Positions 36,903 through 37,183 of a DNA stretch of 37,183 nt are shown here, piece by piece. The notes under the pieces are model-generated. The model was not told where the DNA came from. It saw only the letters and a list, made by a program, of their open reading frames with translations, and searched no databases. Positions within the stretch are counted from its first letter, which is position 1. Every line of letters starts with the position of its first letter. Both the position numbers and the translations under genes were made by a program. Location: NCBI GenBank assembly GCA_903861045.1, contig CAIOST010000292.1:1-37183 (forward strand). The letters are read 5' to 3'. The stretch comes from an uncultured bacterium. GTDB lineage: Bacteria > Verrucomicrobiota > Kiritimatiellia > RFP12 > CAIWXQ01.

Positions 36903-36996
36903 GAGGGACGCTTTTCCCCCGTTCTGCGAGAGTTAAAGCGCGAGGCGTCGAAATTACTCGAAAAGAAAAGGACAACGCGGCGATTTTTCTGCTTGA

Positions 36997-37021
36997 TTTT
37001 ATCAATTGGTAATTGATAAAA
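36997..37021. promoter_or_regulatory. 11-bp perfect palindrome before the partial transposase gene
   Basis: TTTTATCAATT (36997-37007), GGT, AATTGATAAAA (37011-37021) form a perfect A/T-rich inverted repeat ending 8 bp before the ATG at 37030. In a GC-rich window this is striking. It could be an operator for the transposase or the regulator, or part of an insertion sequence end. Confidence 0.5.
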
Positions 37022-37029
37022 ATAGGCAC

Positions 37030-37183
37030 ATGCGCCACACTACGCCCAAGCAATGGAAGATTCCGTACGAAGTGTCGAATGAGCCACTGCCCGGGTTTAT
37101 CACAGGATTAGGTGGATCCGCGATAGTCTGTCAGGCCTTTCGCAGCATGCAATTGCCCGGCGCTTGCGAGGCAAACCTGGGCC
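37030..37183 (+). CDS. Probable transposase N-terminus (IS1380-like), cut by window end
   Basis: An ATG at 37030 opens a frame that runs without stop to the window edge, giving 51 residues starting MRHTTPKQWKIPYEVSNEPL and continuing with GFITGLGGSAIVCQAFRSM. The pattern of a short polar start, G-x-G-G-x-x-x-V/L and a following R-S/R-x-x-L-P resembles the N-terminus of IS1380-family transposases. The catalytic DDE residues would lie outside the window. TAGG lies 5 nt upstream. If correct, an insertion sequence begins between the regulator gene and here, probably near the A/T-rich palindrome at 36997-37021. The family call is by eye from a short stretch and uncertain. Confidence 0.45.
   Translation, partial: MRHTTPKQWKIPYEVSNEPLPGFITGLGGSAIVCQAFRSMQLPGACEANLG

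Overview
The window looks like a chromosomal stretch of a GC-rich bacterium, most likely from the PVC group (Kiritimatiellota, Lentisphaerota or Verrucomicrobiota). This placement is inference, not a phylogeny. It rests on the end of a 'choice-of-anchor Q' type beta-helix surface protein, a short Arg/Lys-rich protein of a type I associate with this group, a eukaryote-type glycogen branching enzyme, a PIG-L deacetylase used beside NagB, and a repeat-rich intergenic region at the left edge. Most genes are housekeeping or central metabolism. There is no prophage, CRISPR array or large biosynthetic cluster.

Layout. 1-1061: tail of a beta-helix protein, a 204-bp MITE-like element (150-353) with 12-bp terminal inverted repeats and an inner 19-bp inverted repeat built of TTGG-type heptads, then degraded gene fragments. 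1062-4914: serC (+), a ComEC channel protein without its nuclease domain (-) and a FabI-type enoyl-ACP reductase (-). 5112-9945: an amino-sugar operon (ROK kinase, PIG-L deacetylase, NagB) facing a D-aminoacylase. 10038-17228: a minus-strand run of coiled-coil envelope protein, glycogen synthase, branching enzyme, alpha-L-rhamnosidase and a Cys-rich unknown protein. 17350-17625: tRNA-Gly(GCC) and tRNA-Lys(CTT) with promoter and terminator. 17790-18812: a lone PD-(D/E)xK nuclease that looks acquired. 19170-20714: exported prenyltransferase-fold protein and QueH. 20780-27214 (all -): EtfB and ferredoxin-EtfA, hybrid histidine kinase, double receiver protein, NrdR, PurC, small basic protein. 27562-33324: NYN/OST-HTH nuclease, DinG-type helicase, SrkA-type kinase, purine nucleoside phosphorylase. 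33339-36242: membrane-anchored helical-repeat protein and a REC-HDOD protein. 36324-37183: tRNA-Leu(TAA), a coiled-coil XRE regulator and the start of a likely transposase cut by the window edge.

How the genes fit together. The ROK/PIG-L/NagB set can turn N-acetylglucosamine into fructose-6-phosphate with a PIG-L enzyme in place of NagA; the facing D-aminoacylase could add cell-wall D-amino acid salvage. GlgA and GlgB make glycogen. PurC, purine nucleoside phosphorylase and NrdR all concern nucleotide supply. The ferredoxin-fused EtfA with EtfB points to an anaerobic flavin-based electron-bifurcating complex whose dehydrogenase lies elsewhere.

The least conventional signals are non-coding: the MITE-like element, two identical 11-bp sites 63 bp apart at the etfB promoter, and a group of genes without Shine-Dalgarno sequences whose predicted -10 boxes lie 6-11 nt before the start codon, which suggests leaderless transcripts. 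I did not find a clear, wholly new multi-gene system.
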